From Candidatus Rifleibacteriota bacterium (GTDB taxonomy: Bacteria > Vulcanimicrobiota > Xenobia > Xenobiales > Xenobiaceae), in contig CAAGRW010000202.1 of NCBI GenBank assembly GCA_900772775.1, forward strand, positions 1 to 6,603: DNA of 6,603 bases, written 5' to 3'. Below are positions 6,603-6,603 of the stretch, one piece after another. Positions within the stretch are counted from its first letter, which is position 1, and every line of letters starts with the position of its first letter. The notes beneath the pieces were generated by a model. It was not told the DNA's origin, searched no databases, and saw only the letters and a list, made by a program, of their open reading frames with translations. A program made the translations under genes and the position numbers.

Positions 6603-6603
6603 A

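Noticed and set aside
1..6603. CRISPR arrays, insertion sequences, phage genes, tRNA or rRNA
   Set aside because: I found no spaced direct repeats, transposase motifs, terminal inverted repeats, cloverleaf or rRNA signature on either strand by reading.

Overview
The window is an ordinary-looking bacterial chromosome segment, moderately AT-rich, with Sec-type signal peptides, strong AAGGAG-type ribosome sites on most genes and intrinsic terminators. Leucyl-tRNA synthetase is the only universally conserved gene. The rest are three secreted proteins of poorly understood families and one small DsrE/YedF-like protein. The Bacillus-like KMSKS region of LeuS (no leucine-specific insertion), the strong Shine-Dalgarno sites and the DUF4127 family fit a Bacillota-type organism, possibly a diderm one such as a Negativicute. 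This placement is inference, and other gut-associated phyla are not excluded.

Layout. Three genes lie on the minus strand, read right to left: a secreted YVTN-type beta-propeller (3178-4161), leuS (536-3052) and a secreted Sel1-repeat protein that runs off the left edge (1-387). Two lie on the plus strand: a secreted DUF4127-family protein (4265-6007), divergent from the propeller gene across 103 bp, and a 120-residue stand-alone YedF-C/DsrE-like protein (6153-6515). All intergenic gaps are under 150 bp. Convincing terminators follow leuS (463-509, minus) and the DUF4127 gene (6030-6071, plus). A long hairpin follows the yedF-like gene (6544-6602), and a composite hairpin with two T-runs sits between the propeller gene and leuS (3075-3169).

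Working together. leuS is housekeeping, and terminators or gaps isolate most neighbours into separate units. The one suggestive pairing is the divergent couple of exported proteins, propeller and DUF4127, which share a short control region. Whether they cooperate outside the membrane is unproven. I see no CRISPR array, insertion sequence, phage gene, tRNA, rRNA or recognised defence system, and nothing here proves a new system. The items most worth checking are the DUF4127/propeller pair with the SD-less DUF4127 start, the structured leuS leader, and the single-domain YedF-like protein.
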